DNA of 64,000 nt from an uncultured Saprospiraceae bacterium (lineage in GTDB: Bacteria; Bacteroidota; Bacteroidia; Chitinophagales; Saprospiraceae): the NCBI GenBank assembly GCA_937139495.1, contig CAKZQC010000031.1:22357-86356 (forward strand). Direction: 5' to 3'. The position numbers and the translations under genes are program-made. The notes beneath the pieces are model-generated. The model saw only the letters and a list, made by a program, of their open reading frames with translations. It was not told the origin of the DNA and ran no database searches. Positions 18,675-27,008 of this stretch are shown piece after piece. Position 1 is the first letter of the stretch, and every line of letters starts with the position of its first letter.

Positions 18675-18760
18675 ACTAAATTTGGGATAACATAGCAACG
18701 GTAGATTAATAGACATTATTCTGCCGGTGTTATATTCATCAGTAATGATACAAAAACACG

Positions 18761-18928
18761 ATGACCAAGTACAGCAGAGTTTATTTTGGCAATTACCAAA
18801 TAGATCTTTATGAAAAGAAGCAAGTATGGTAGTTGAATCCAAGTTGGATAAAAAGTCCTTTCAAGAGAAAATACACTATCTTTTCCTGCCACTTTTTATT
18901 GAAAATGAACCTACCAAAAAGATTTTAA
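18761..18928 (+). pseudogene. Truncated remnant of the module 1 membrane-protein family
   Basis: From the ATG at 18761 the frame reads MTKYSRVYFGNYQIDLYEKK QVW and then meets a TAG at 18830-18832. Reading through, it continues LNPSWIKSPFKRKYTIFS to a TAA at 18926-18928. This matches the N-terminus of the next genes, where the same positions read KIYLDWLVIETQEDKQVWRLAPGW and RIYLEEWMVELYEDRQVWKLIPDW. Only the first ~45 codons remain. It is therefore a decayed fourth copy just upstream of three intact copies. Confidence 0.75.
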
Positions 18929-18949
18929 ATTTTTCAAAAAATAAGGAAA

Positions 18950-19891
18950 ATGGCACAAAAGGGAAAGATATATCTTGATTGGCTGGTTATAGAGACGCAG
19001 GAAGACAAACAAGTATGGCGGTTGGCTCCTGGTTGGAGTGCGCACCGAGAATTTTATGTATCATTGTATATCGTAATAACACTAGTACTGGTGCCTTTCT
19101 TTTCTTGGGTATTTTATCCATTTTTTAATGGGAATGGTGTGTACGGGTGGATCATTTTATGTTTATCCCCAATTTGGCTAGTCAATACTATTCTATGTGT
19201 ACAGAGTCTTTATCATCTATTTTGGAGTTTTTTTTCTCATCTTGTTATTAAAGAAAAATATGCGTATGTATGTCTTTTGGGAGTACCAGTAAAAAAAATA
19301 GGCTTGCCAGTACAGCGTATTATCTTAATGGACTTGGGCGATTGTTATATAATAGACAAGACAGGAAAAAAAACGCATGTAATTTTCCCATATCCACATT
19401 CGAGGCAAGAAATAGACTTATTAAGTCTAGTATTGACCAAAAATGAAGCTGCAAAAAACTTACTAGCGAATGTAGCAGATAGGGTCATTAGACGTAGAAC
19501 ATACGAAAAGAAGTGGGAGGAGTATAGAACGTATCAAAATTTTCCGTCTGATAGGCTTTTAGGTAAGATGCGTTTTTCGATTGGTCAGAATACTGTCAGA
19601 GTAAGCAATACGGACATTAGTGTTTATAAAAATGTGCTGTTTGATTATTTGAGTTTTAGTGTTGAAAAAAAGAATATTGATACCTACAAGGTGCTAAAAG
19701 GAGCAAGAGGTAAATATGATATTGTTCTATTGGATAAACAAGGACTATTGCACCACTTAGGTTTATATTTTTTGACAAAAGAAAGTGCCGAAATATGTAT
19801 AAAGGAAATAATGGGAAAAGTTGACTTCAATAGGTTAAGAAGAAGACTATCTGGAGATCATGCTGTTTCTTTTAGCGACAAAACTTTTTAA
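18950..19891 (+). CDS. Module 1 membrane protein C1: 2 TM plus PH-like domains (putative immunity)
   Basis: The 313-residue protein has an N-terminal strand-like motif (EDKQVWRLAPGW), two transmembrane helices at ~36-58 and ~66-95, then a segment resembling a bacterial PH domain (EKYAYVCLLGVPVKKIGLPV). A second similar beta-rich domain ends in GKYDIVLLDKQGLLHHLGLYF. It is paralogous to the next two genes and follows the putative effector in the same direction. Integral membrane proteins protect producers against pore-forming bacteriocins, so immunity is a reasonable but unproven role. It is separated from the next copy by 6 bases. Confidence 0.6.
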   Translation: MAQKGKIYLDWLVIETQEDKQVWRLAPGWSAHREFYVSLYIVITLVLVPFFSWVFYPFFNGNGVYGWIILCLSPIWLVNTILCVQSLYHLFWSFFSHLVIKEKYAYVCLLGVPVKKIGLPVQRIILMDLGDCYIIDKTGKKTHVIFPYPHSRQEIDLLSLVLTKNEAAKNLLANVADRVIRRRTYEKKWEEYRTYQNFPSDRLLGKMRFSIGQNTVRVSNTDISVYKNVLFDYLSFSVEKKNIDTYKVLKGARGKYDIVLLDKQGLLHHLGLYFLTKESAEICIKEIMGKVDFNRLRRRLSGDHAVSFSDKTF

Positions 19892-19897
19892 AAAATT

Positions 19898-20890
19898 ATG
19901 GCAAAAAAGAAATACACAAAAATGCATTTGGAGGGAGTTGTGATCTATCGTTACGAAGATAAAGACGTGTGGAAAACTCCCTGGACAGGACAGGAATACT
20001 ATGTATTGTTTGTTGTAGGAGTACTTTTATCATTAGTACCTATTTTCTGTGTAGCTCTGATCAATTATATAGGTTGGGATAACTATGTAAAAAGTGCACA
20101 AGGATTATATTTTATAATTTCATTTATTGTGGTACTCAGTATTGTAATTCTGTTAATACAAAAAGTGGGAGAAGCGTGGTGTCATTACGTAATAGAAGAT
20201 GGATATTTGAAAATTTATCGGTATGGGTCGCGACAAAAATCCGTTAAAATAAGTTTGATTAGAGGTGTCAAGCTAAGTTTAAATACAGATAAGGAGCACA
20301 TGGATATACTCCCACGATTGACTATTGAGCAGTATGACAAAAATGAAAAAAGTAATAAAGAGATACATATCTATGACAGTATTATGCCTACAGGAGCTGT
20401 TTTTTGGTTGAAATGTGCTTTGGTAAAACCAACATTATTGAATGAACGATTAAAGCAGCTAGAAGAAGATATCATATTGGTGATGGTGGCACCAGATGCT
20501 TATGAAGACGACGACCAACTAGAAGGACTTATGGCTTTTAGTAACTATCCTACAAGTTGGTTTGAGCGTACAGGCTACCTTTCTAGCCATAAGGTGGTGT
20601 ATAGTGATGACCTCAAAATAATGGAAGTAGATAATGACGATTTTGATAATTTGGTATATGAAGTAGAGAAGAAAAATATCATATCTAGCTCGGTTGTCAA
20701 TACCTCAAAAGGAGTGTATAAAATCGTATTGGTCAATGAAGTAGGTGTCGTTCATTACTTGAGTTTAGTATTTGAGTCAAAAACAGATGCGACTCACGTA
20801 ATGAATCGAATGCTTGAACAGCAAAATTGGGCAGCTCATAGGGCACAACGAAAAGCTTTTTCGCTCCAGATAGAACAAGAAATAATGTAG
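19898..20890 (+). CDS. Module 1 membrane protein C2: 2 TM plus PH-like domains (putative immunity)
   Basis: This 330-residue paralogue of C1 and C3 keeps the YEDKDVWKTPW motif near residue 19, two transmembrane helices at ~34-56 and ~70-92, a PH-like segment (EDGYLKIYRYGSRQKSVKI) and the C-terminal domain with GVYKIVLVNEVGVVHYLSL. It is the most diverged of the three, mainly in the middle. The tight tandem arrangement suggests one transcript. Diverged tandem copies are what one expects if each answers a different effector variant. Confidence 0.6.
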   Translation: MAKKKYTKMHLEGVVIYRYEDKDVWKTPWTGQEYYVLFVVGVLLSLVPIFCVALINYIGWDNYVKSAQGLYFIISFIVVLSIVILLIQKVGEAWCHYVIEDGYLKIYRYGSRQKSVKISLIRGVKLSLNTDKEHMDILPRLTIEQYDKNEKSNKEIHIYDSIMPTGAVFWLKCALVKPTLLNERLKQLEEDIILVMVAPDAYEDDDQLEGLMAFSNYPTSWFERTGYLSSHKVVYSDDLKIMEVDNDDFDNLVYEVEKKNIISSSVVNTSKGVYKIVLVNEVGVVHYLSLVFESKTDATHVMNRMLEQQNWAAHRAQRKAFSLQIEQEIM

Positions 20891-20899
20891 CAAAGCAAT

Positions 20900-21790
20900 A
20901 TGGCAGCACGCAGTAGAATTTACTTAGAGGAATGGATGGTAGAACTCTACGAGGACAGGCAAGTATGGAAGTTGATACCTGACTGGAAGCGTGTGATATG
21001 GGTTTCGGTACTTGTTTTGTTTGCCATATTACCTGCCATATTTTTTACGGTAGCAGTGATATACTTATTTATAAAAGGATGTATAGTTGGTTTTGCAGAT
21101 AATGTTCTTGTGTTTTTATTTGTTTCTCCGCTGATAGGAGTGATATTAGATGGCATTTTCCTTCCAATGGGTGTATTAGCAGTCAGTGATTTTTTTAGAA
21201 ATATTTATATTGATGAAAAATTTGTAACGTTTAAGATAGGATTTGTTCCGATTAAAAAAATCCCTTTGTCGAGTATAAAAAATATTGATTTTTATCAAGA
21301 CAGTGTCCTCTCCATTCTTGTGGCGTCTGGAGCCAAAGTCGAGTTTAAGCTCTCTGATTTGGACTGTAAACAAGAGCTTCTATTACTAAAAAGCGTCTTA
21401 CTCAACGACGGAACTGCGAAGTTGAAAATTAATCGTTTGGCGGATAGAAATGTCAATATGTATCGAGAAAGAAAGACGGAGAAGTTAATCTGTCAAAATT
21501 TTCCAGTTGATAACTTTTGGGACAATATGGGTTTTGCTTTTCGTAGAAATACGGTTGTAATAAGCAGAATAGAACTAGTAGTATATAAAGACCGATTGAT
21601 TCCCATCGAGGTGTTTCGTATCCGAAAGGCGGATATAGAAAGCTATAATGTTGTTCAAGAAAACCAACGGAAATATAACATAGTAGTCGTGAGCAAATTG
21701 GGAGTCTTGCATCGTTTGGGTTTGTATTTCTTCTCGAAAGAAGATGCACAAAAATGCCTAGAAGAAATCAATAAAGAAATTCTTTGGTAG
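20900..21790 (+). CDS. Module 1 membrane protein C3: 2 TM plus PH-like domains (putative immunity)
   Basis: This 296-residue third tandem copy has the motif YEDRQVWKLIPDW, transmembrane helices at ~33-58 and ~67-95, a PH-like segment (DEKFVTFKIGFVPIKKIPLS) and the C-terminal RKYNIVVVSKLGVLHRLGLYF. It resembles C1 more closely than C2 does, particularly in QNFP near residue 195 and in the last 60 residues. It closes module 1. No terminator hairpin is evident after it. Confidence 0.6.
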   Translation: MAARSRIYLEEWMVELYEDRQVWKLIPDWKRVIWVSVLVLFAILPAIFFTVAVIYLFIKGCIVGFADNVLVFLFVSPLIGVILDGIFLPMGVLAVSDFFRNIYIDEKFVTFKIGFVPIKKIPLSSIKNIDFYQDSVLSILVASGAKVEFKLSDLDCKQELLLLKSVLLNDGTAKLKINRLADRNVNMYRERKTEKLICQNFPVDNFWDNMGFAFRRNTVVISRIELVVYKDRLIPIEVFRIRKADIESYNVVQENQRKYNIVVVSKLGVLHRLGLYFFSKEDAQKCLEEINKEILW

Positions 21791-21934
21791 GCGTATAATG
21801 TGCTCTACATAAAGCAACTTGGATTCCATAAAAAAAAACGATAATAATCGCATATGCAGCCAAGATTACAATCTCTAATAATAATCGTATCTTTGTCCTC
21901 CAATATTTTTACTACCTAATATAACGTAACATTA

Positions 21935-23173
21935 GTGATAGCATTTGAACGATATACGCTCGATAATGGTCTGCGAATCATTGTCCATCAAGACAAAAGC
22001 ACGCCGCTTGCTTCGGTTTGTATGACCTACAACGTAGGCACTAAACACGAAGAAAAGGACAAAACTGGCTTTGCCCACCTTTTTGAACATCTTATGTTTG
22101 GCGGCTCCAAAAATGCCCCCAATTTTGACGATTATATTCAGCAGGCAGGAGGCGAAAATAATGCCTTTACGAATCAAGATATGACCGTTTATTACGAATA
22201 TCTGCCTTGGCAAAACCTAGAAGTAGCACTGTGGTTAGAAGCGGATCGTATGCTTCAACTCAACCTGACAGAACGCAATTTGGCGAAGGAACGCAAAGTA
22301 GTCGTGGAGGAGTTTAAAGAGAGTTGCCTCAATGAGCCTTATGGCGATATTTGGCATCACATCGGACCGCTTGCCTATACTAAACACCCTTATCGAGTAC
22401 CCACGATTGGCGAAAATATCGACCACATCGCCAATGCCAAGCTAGAAGATGTTGCTGCTTTTTTTGATAATTATTATTGTCCTAATAATGCCGTGCTAGT
22501 AGTGGCAGGCAATATTCAGCCAGAAGAAGTATTGGCATTAGCGACCAAGTGGTTTGGAGATATTCCTAGAGGAAGGGCAGCAATCCCAGTACTGCCAATA
22601 GAGCCAGTACAGACCGAAAAACGAACACTAGAAGTAACTGCCAATGTGCCACTTGATGCCTTGTATTTGGTGTTTCAGGGAGCGAAGCGAGACAGTAACG
22701 ACTATTATATAGACGATTTTATTACCGATGTGTTGGCAGATGGCGATGCCGCCAAACTCTACCAACAGCTGGTCAAAGAGCAAGAACTCTTTGCGGATAT
22801 AGATGCTTATGTGACGGCTTCTATTGATACAGGGCTATTGGTGGTAGAAGGGCGATTGGCAGAAGAAGTTACTTTTGAGCAAGCGGAAGCTGCCTTGTGG
22901 CAAACACTCCATCAACTGAGCAATACCCTGTTGGCAGTAGATGCGGTGCAGAAACTACAAAATAAGATAGAACATAATATCGAATTTAGTACTATGAACC
23001 ACTTGCACAAAGCCATTAACTTGGGCTATTATGAGATGCTAGGTGATGCCAATTGGATCAATCAAGAGAAAGAAAAATACAACCAAATTACCGCACTCGA
23101 TATTCGAGAACGCAGCCAACGTATTTTTCAAGAAAGTCAATGTTCTGTTATTTATTACAAAGTTCGAAAATAA
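21935..23173 (+). CDS. M16-family zinc peptidase (GTG start)
   Basis: The 412-residue protein has the inverted zinc motif HLFEH (HxxEH) near residue 48 and the distal Glu region VVEEFKESCLNEPYGD. The C-terminal half has the M16 fold region (VPLDALYLVFQGAKR). The frame starts at a GTG at 21935, immediately before the typical N-terminus IAFERYTLDNGLRIIVHQD; no upstream ATG fits. Such enzymes often have a second, inactive M16 gene downstream; here there is none. Instead, a copy of the last ~51 bases of this gene recurs 1.1 kb downstream, so its 3' end lies at a rearrangement junction. Confidence 0.88.
   Translation: MIAFERYTLDNGLRIIVHQDKSTPLASVCMTYNVGTKHEEKDKTGFAHLFEHLMFGGSKNAPNFDDYIQQAGGENNAFTNQDMTVYYEYLPWQNLEVALWLEADRMLQLNLTERNLAKERKVVVEEFKESCLNEPYGDIWHHIGPLAYTKHPYRVPTIGENIDHIANAKLEDVAAFFDNYYCPNNAVLVVAGNIQPEEVLALATKWFGDIPRGRAAIPVLPIEPVQTEKRTLEVTANVPLDALYLVFQGAKRDSNDYYIDDFITDVLADGDAAKLYQQLVKEQELFADIDAYVTASIDTGLLVVEGRLAEEVTFEQAEAALWQTLHQLSNTLLAVDAVQKLQNKIEHNIEFSTMNHLHKAINLGYYEMLGDANWINQEKEKYNQITALDIRERSQRIFQESQCSVIYYKVRK
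23111..23161 (+). repeat. Direct repeat copy 1 (3' end of the M16 gene)
   Basis: 51 bases starting cgcagccaacgtatttttca are identical to 24222-24272. Here they encode SQRIFQESQCSVIYYK near the C-terminus of the M16 peptidase. Confidence 0.9.
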
Positions 23174-23215
23174 AGTACTATATTAGTTATACTTAAATAA
23201 ATTATTCCACTTTAA

Positions 23216-23896
23216 ATTAATGAAACAAGTAAAGTATCTTTTGAGGAAGTAGTTAAGGCGTATAAAAACGTAGGCGTTTTTCACAACAAAGTATTACATG
23301 AATACTTAGAAGAAAGACCCAGTGATGCTGATATAAATGAATTCTTTATCAAGAAAGGTATTAGAGATAAAAATTTATTATTTGAGTCAGACTACTCCGT
23401 TGAAGAGTTAATTAATAAGGAGGGCTTTTTGCAGGCAGATACATTAGAAGAAGTAGAAAAAAAACAAGATGTAAGATTATCAGATTTATTCAAAAAAACG
23501 TATCAAAAAATTGAGTCAACAATAGAAGACGGTACGAACGTAAAGGAATTGAAATCGGAACTGGATAGTTTGTCAAAGGCTTATTTTAGTGAATTGGAGG
23601 TAGATTACGAAAAATTTGCCCTAATAGCAATGATAGAAGTAGGCAAAGCATCGTTTGAGTATTGGACAACTAATCTCGAAAAATGGAAAAGTACTATCAA
23701 TAATGAAATAATACAAGGCAAAAAAGTACATCCAGTGGCTAAAGCTGACGCTATTGCAGCGGCTACAGGAGCTATCGGTGGGGCACTTTGGGGCGGGCCT
23801 ATTGGAGCTTTTGCTCTTGGAATCTATAACAGTGCGGCTTCATCTTCAGCAGCGTCAACCATTGCTGCAGTTAAACAAGTTGCTAAAGGTAAGTAG
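23216..23896 (+). CDS. Hypothetical protein with glycine-zipper C-terminus, 5' end probably lost
   Basis: The frame is open from 23216 to the stop at 23896, about 226 residues, but has no ATG near its beginning; the first conventional alternative is a TTG at 23429. Coding-like sequence continues well upstream of that (VGVFHNKVLHEYLEERPSDAD), so I think the true start was removed when this segment joined the M16 3' end. The C-terminus is small-residue-rich (ATGAIGGALWGGPIGAFALG), like a glycine zipper of membrane-active or bacteriocin-like peptides. A strong terminator follows. Function unknown. It lies wholly between the two 51-base repeats. Confidence 0.5.
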   Translation: MNETSKVSFEEVVKAYKNVGVFHNKVLHEYLEERPSDADINEFFIKKGIRDKNLLFESDYSVEELINKEGFLQADTLEEVEKKQDVRLSDLFKKTYQKIESTIEDGTNVKELKSELDSLSKAYFSELEVDYEKFALIAMIEVGKASFEYWTTNLEKWKSTINNEIIQGKKVHPVAKADAIAAATGAIGGALWGGPIGAFALGIYNSAASSSAASTIAAVKQVAKGK

Positions 23897-23909
23897 TAAT
23901 ATTTAAAAA

Positions 23910-23953
23910 AAATGGTTAGAGGTTTGTATAAACCTCTAACCATTTGCTTTTTC
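23910..23953 (+). terminator. Rho-independent terminator
   Basis: A perfect 16-base stem (aaatggttagaggttt at 23910-23925, complement at 23930-23945) with a 4-base loop is followed by gcttttt. It ends the glycine-zipper gene. Confidence 0.9.
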
Positions 23954-23976
23954 TCCAGTCTAAAAAATTCCCTACT

Positions 23977-24180
23977 ATGAAACACAAAACCTATACTTTT
24001 AGAATAACTTTAATAGTACTTCTCTTTTCCATAGCAGCGTTTATATATTTGTATATAGCAAGTGATACAGACATTTATGTTAATAGTACCATTTTTGTAG
24101 TCAATGTGTTCACTGCTTATTCTATTGGTCGATTGGCAGATGAAAATCCTAATTTTTTCCGAAAAAACAAAGACAAATAA
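23977..24180 (+). CDS. Small hypothetical membrane protein
   Basis: From the ATG at 23977 the product is 67 residues with two hydrophobic segments (LIVLLFSIAAFIYLYIA; STIFVVNVFTAYSIG) and a basic tail. It is not a family I know. It lies inside the segment bounded by the 51-base repeats. Confidence 0.45.
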   Translation: MKHKTYTFRITLIVLLFSIAAFIYLYIASDTDIYVNSTIFVVNVFTAYSIGRLADENPNFFRKNKDK

Positions 24181-24221
24181 AGTTATTTAGAGGATAATTA
24201 AATGGAGTATTTAGCGACTAG

Positions 24222-24272
24222 CGCAGCCAACGTATTTTTCAAGAAAGTCAATGTTCTGTTATTTATTACAAA
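24222..24272 (+). repeat. Direct repeat copy 2 (orphan M16 3' end)
   Basis: This is identical to 23111-23161 over 51 bases. Similarity continues to an alternative M16 ending: the frame reads YYKTRT then TAA, against YYKVRK then TAA in copy 1. It is not attached to any gene body here. Confidence 0.9.
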
Positions 24273-24354
24273 ACACGAACATAAAGCTGTATATTTGTTA
24301 CCACAATATGGTATATAGAATATTAAGAAAATTTGTCATCAAAATATAAATGTT

Positions 24355-24582
24355 ATGAACACATTGTTTTTATTGAACTTCGTAGGTCCAGAAATGTTGT
24401 TGGTTGTTTTTGTTATTTTACTGCTTTTTGGTGGTAAAAAAATTCCAGAACTGATGCGTGGTGTTGGTAAGGGTATCGGAGAATTTAATAATGCTCGTGA
24501 TACGGTTTCCAAAGAAATCAAAGAAGGCATGCGCGAAGCCAACGAAAAGGAAAAAATTAAGATACAAGAAGATGGCAAATAG
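24355..24582 (+). CDS. tatA: Twin-arginine translocase subunit TatA
   Basis: The 75-residue protein has the TatA layout: a short periplasmic N-terminus with [10 protein letters not shown], a single transmembrane helix ([16 protein letters not shown]), then an amphipathic helix ([16 protein letters not shown]) and a charged tail. The F-G hinge followed by KKIPEL is the family signature. TatA oligomers form the pore for folded proteins. No tatC is adjacent. A terminator follows 39 bases after the stop. Confidence 0.93.
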   Translation: MNTLFLLNFVGPEMLLVVFVILLLFGGKKIPELMRGVGKGIGEFNNARDTVSKEIKEGMREANEKEKIKIQEDGK

Positions 24583-24621
24583 GCTATTGGAAGTATCTTA
24601 ATGCGATAGCAATCAATACTT

Positions 24622-24673
24622 AGGACAGACTCAAAAAGTATATCAACTTTTTGAGTCTGTCCTTTTGTTTTTT
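24622..24673 (+). terminator. Rho-independent terminator after tatA
   Basis: An 18-base perfect stem (aggacagactcaaaaagt at 24622-24639, complement at 24646-24663) is followed by a T-rich run. Confidence 0.9.
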
Positions 24674-24976
24674 GGCAGAGCCACAAAAAAAGACTACTTT
24701 TGCACTCCTGAAAGAGTAAGTTGTACCTAAACGAAAGGTTAGCGTTATGGAAATAATAAATCCGATAGAGCTATAAAATAAGCAGGCTTTTTAGCCGATA
24801 ATTAACAACTAATTATTAATTTTAGCTACCTCCTTTTGAGGGCTCCTGCGCAAACTACTGCACTTACTACCAAAGTTGATCGGTTTAGCAACCATTGAAG
24901 CTTAATCAACCATCGGTTCACTAGCCGACAGCCTAAAAAAAATACTGTAAGCAAAAAACAATAATTAAAAAAAGTT
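24674..24976. other. Gene-free stretch before the lytic transglycosylase
   Basis: About 300 bases with no supported gene. It presumably carries the promoter and a long 5' leader of the transglycosylase gene. I see no clear riboswitch or terminator. Confidence 0.4.
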
Positions 24977-26785
24977 ATGATTACAAGAGCGAATATCGTT
25001 GCATGCTGCATCGTGTTATTATGGTCTAGTGCTATTCAGGCAGTACCCTATTTTTACCCTACCACGACCGATGAGTTACCTGAACTAAATGACGAAAATA
25101 CCAAAGCATTGGTACAGAATATGGGGCAGTGGCTCAATCAGCTTTCTGAAGAAGATCCTAATCACCCACAGTTTTCCGATGAGCATTATAAGCAGAGTTT
25201 CCTCGAAATGTCGGGAGCGATTGATTATAAATTGACTGCTCAAATCAAGGCACAAATTATATACCGCACCAGCAAGATTAGAAGTGCTACAGAGCGCACA
25301 TTGGGCAAAAGCCAAATGTATTTTCCTATATTTGAAGAGTACCTCGCCAAAAAAGGAATGCCTCGCCAAATCAAATACCTGACTATTGTAGAGTCTAACC
25401 TCAATCCTGTTGCGAAGTCGCATGCTTCAGCAGTAGGACTGTGGCAGTTCATACCCGGTACAGGCAAAATGTACGGTTTGGCAATCAACTCACAAATGGA
25501 TGAACGTAGCGATACACACAAGGCAACCGATGCTGCTACCACGATGTTATCTAGCTTGTATGAGCGTTATGGCGATTGGTGCTTGGCGTTGGCAGCTTAC
25601 AACTGCGGTCCAGGACGTATTGACAAGTTGGTCAAATCCAAAGGGTACGATTATTGGAAAGTTCGCCAATACTTACCTAGAGAAACACAAATGTATGTGC
25701 CGTTCTTTATGTCTGTAGTCTATACGTTTGAGTACCATGCTATTCACGAACTCAAAGCACGACCATTGGAGCGCGATTTGGTGATTACCGATACGCTGCA
25801 TTTGCCGAAAGGATACAAAACACTCAGCAGCTTGGCTACTCAATATGGTGTTAGTCAAGATTTGCTCAAACAACTAAATCCTGTTTATTACAAAAACTAT
25901 ATTCCTTCTAGTGCTACCAACAATATACTGGTACTTCCTGCACGCATCGTGGCGAGCCATAGAGGACTGGCAGAACAATACAATAGAATCTTGTCGATAG
26001 ATACCGAAAACCCAATTAAGTGTATTCGCAGGATCAACAAGCTAGAAGATTTGCAACTGTATCAAAAAGCACATCAGTGTACGAAAGAAGATATTTTATT
26101 TTGGAATAGATTGCCGCAGGATTATGTTTTTCAGCAAGGTGATATGATCGCTATCCGCCGATACTTTGCACCCAAAGACATGGTTTATCAAGCCACCAAA
26201 ACACGCAAAGATATACAAGACATTCGCATTCACTCGCTACGAGTAGTCGGAATAGATCACGAAAAAGAAAAAGCACTGACGGCACCTGTGTATGTCAAAA
26301 CCGCTCCAACACAAAAATCAACGGGCAATATCAAAATTATAGCTCCACGTGCAGCTGGTGTTGCCCCCAAGGCAACGGATAGCAAGTTTACCGAAAGTAA
26401 CACCACAAATGAAAAATCGTCCAATCTGATGGATAGAGTGTCTAAGGATAGGAGTAGAGGCAGACGATTGAGAGGCAGCGCCTCCAATAGCCCAGCCAAG
26501 AACAACAACTACCAAAAAGCGGTAGCTATACCAGCAGCCAAAGCAACGGAACAAACTGCTGCTCCTGCTGTCATCGACCAGCAAAGTTTAGAGCAGGTAG
26601 AGTCTTATGGACAACAACTACAACGAGAAGCACAAGTAAAACTAGAGGTGCAACAAAGAAATAATACACAAGCACTTACAGTAGAAACACTGCAAAAAGC
26701 AAGTCAGAAAATGGAGGAAAAACGCAAAGCTGAAAGTTCGGTCAAACTACCAACTAGAAGCAGAACAAGAAATTTGAGAGATTAA
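24977..26785 (+). CDS. MltD-like lytic transglycosylase with LysM-like region
   Basis: This 602-residue exported enzyme has a signal peptide (residues 1-22), an SLT goose-lysozyme-like domain at ~100-240 and at least one LysM-like segment (YKTLSSLATQYGVSQDLLKQLNP). Catalytic-domain hallmarks are the Glu in TIVESNLNPVAKSHASAVGLWQF and AYNCGPGRID. It cleaves peptidoglycan to anhydro-muropeptides in the envelope. The last ~180 residues are low-complexity, basic and Gln/Ala-rich, probably a linker or cell-wall-contact tail. The layout matches MltD-type proteins. Monocistronic with its own terminator. Confidence 0.9.
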   Translation: MITRANIVACCIVLLWSSAIQAVPYFYPTTTDELPELNDENTKALVQNMGQWLNQLSEEDPNHPQFSDEHYKQSFLEMSGAIDYKLTAQIKAQIIYRTSKIRSATERTLGKSQMYFPIFEEYLAKKGMPRQIKYLTIVESNLNPVAKSHASAVGLWQFIPGTGKMYGLAINSQMDERSDTHKATDAATTMLSSLYERYGDWCLALAAYNCGPGRIDKLVKSKGYDYWKVRQYLPRETQMYVPFFMSVVYTFEYHAIHELKARPLERDLVITDTLHLPKGYKTLSSLATQYGVSQDLLKQLNPVYYKNYIPSSATNNILVLPARIVASHRGLAEQYNRILSIDTENPIKCIRRINKLEDLQLYQKAHQCTKEDILFWNRLPQDYVFQQGDMIAIRRYFAPKDMVYQATKTRKDIQDIRIHSLRVVGIDHEKEKALTAPVYVKTAPTQKSTGNIKIIAPRAAGVAPKATDSKFTESNTTNEKSSNLMDRVSKDRSRGRRLRGSASNSPAKNNNYQKAVAIPAAKATEQTAAPAVIDQQSLEQVESYGQQLQREAQVKLEVQQRNNTQALTVETLQKASQKMEEKRKAESSVKLPTRSRTRNLRD

Positions 26786-26814
26786 AAATTAAATAATTTC
26801 CATATAAATAATGA

Positions 26815-26846
26815 AAAAAGGAACCATCGTGGTTCCTTTTTTTTTG
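26815..26846 (+). terminator. Rho-independent terminator
   Basis: A 12-base stem (aaaaaggaacca, loop tcg, tggttccttttt) ends in a run of Ts, 30 bases after the transglycosylase stop. Confidence 0.9.
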
Positions 26847-27008
26847 TGGTAAAACAACGATAATTTTTAAAAGTTGTCAAAAAGGCATCTAAAATGAAGA
26901 CTTTAAGAAAAGTTAAGAAGGATAAAAAACGTATTATATTATCATTGTTCAAAAAAAACATTAAATTGGAGTTCAGTTCTAGCTACTCAAAATTTATGAT
27001 TTGTGATT

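Noticed and set aside
23220..23252. ATG at 23220 as the start of the glycine-zipper gene
   Set aside because: It is in a different frame and reaches a TAG after ten codons.
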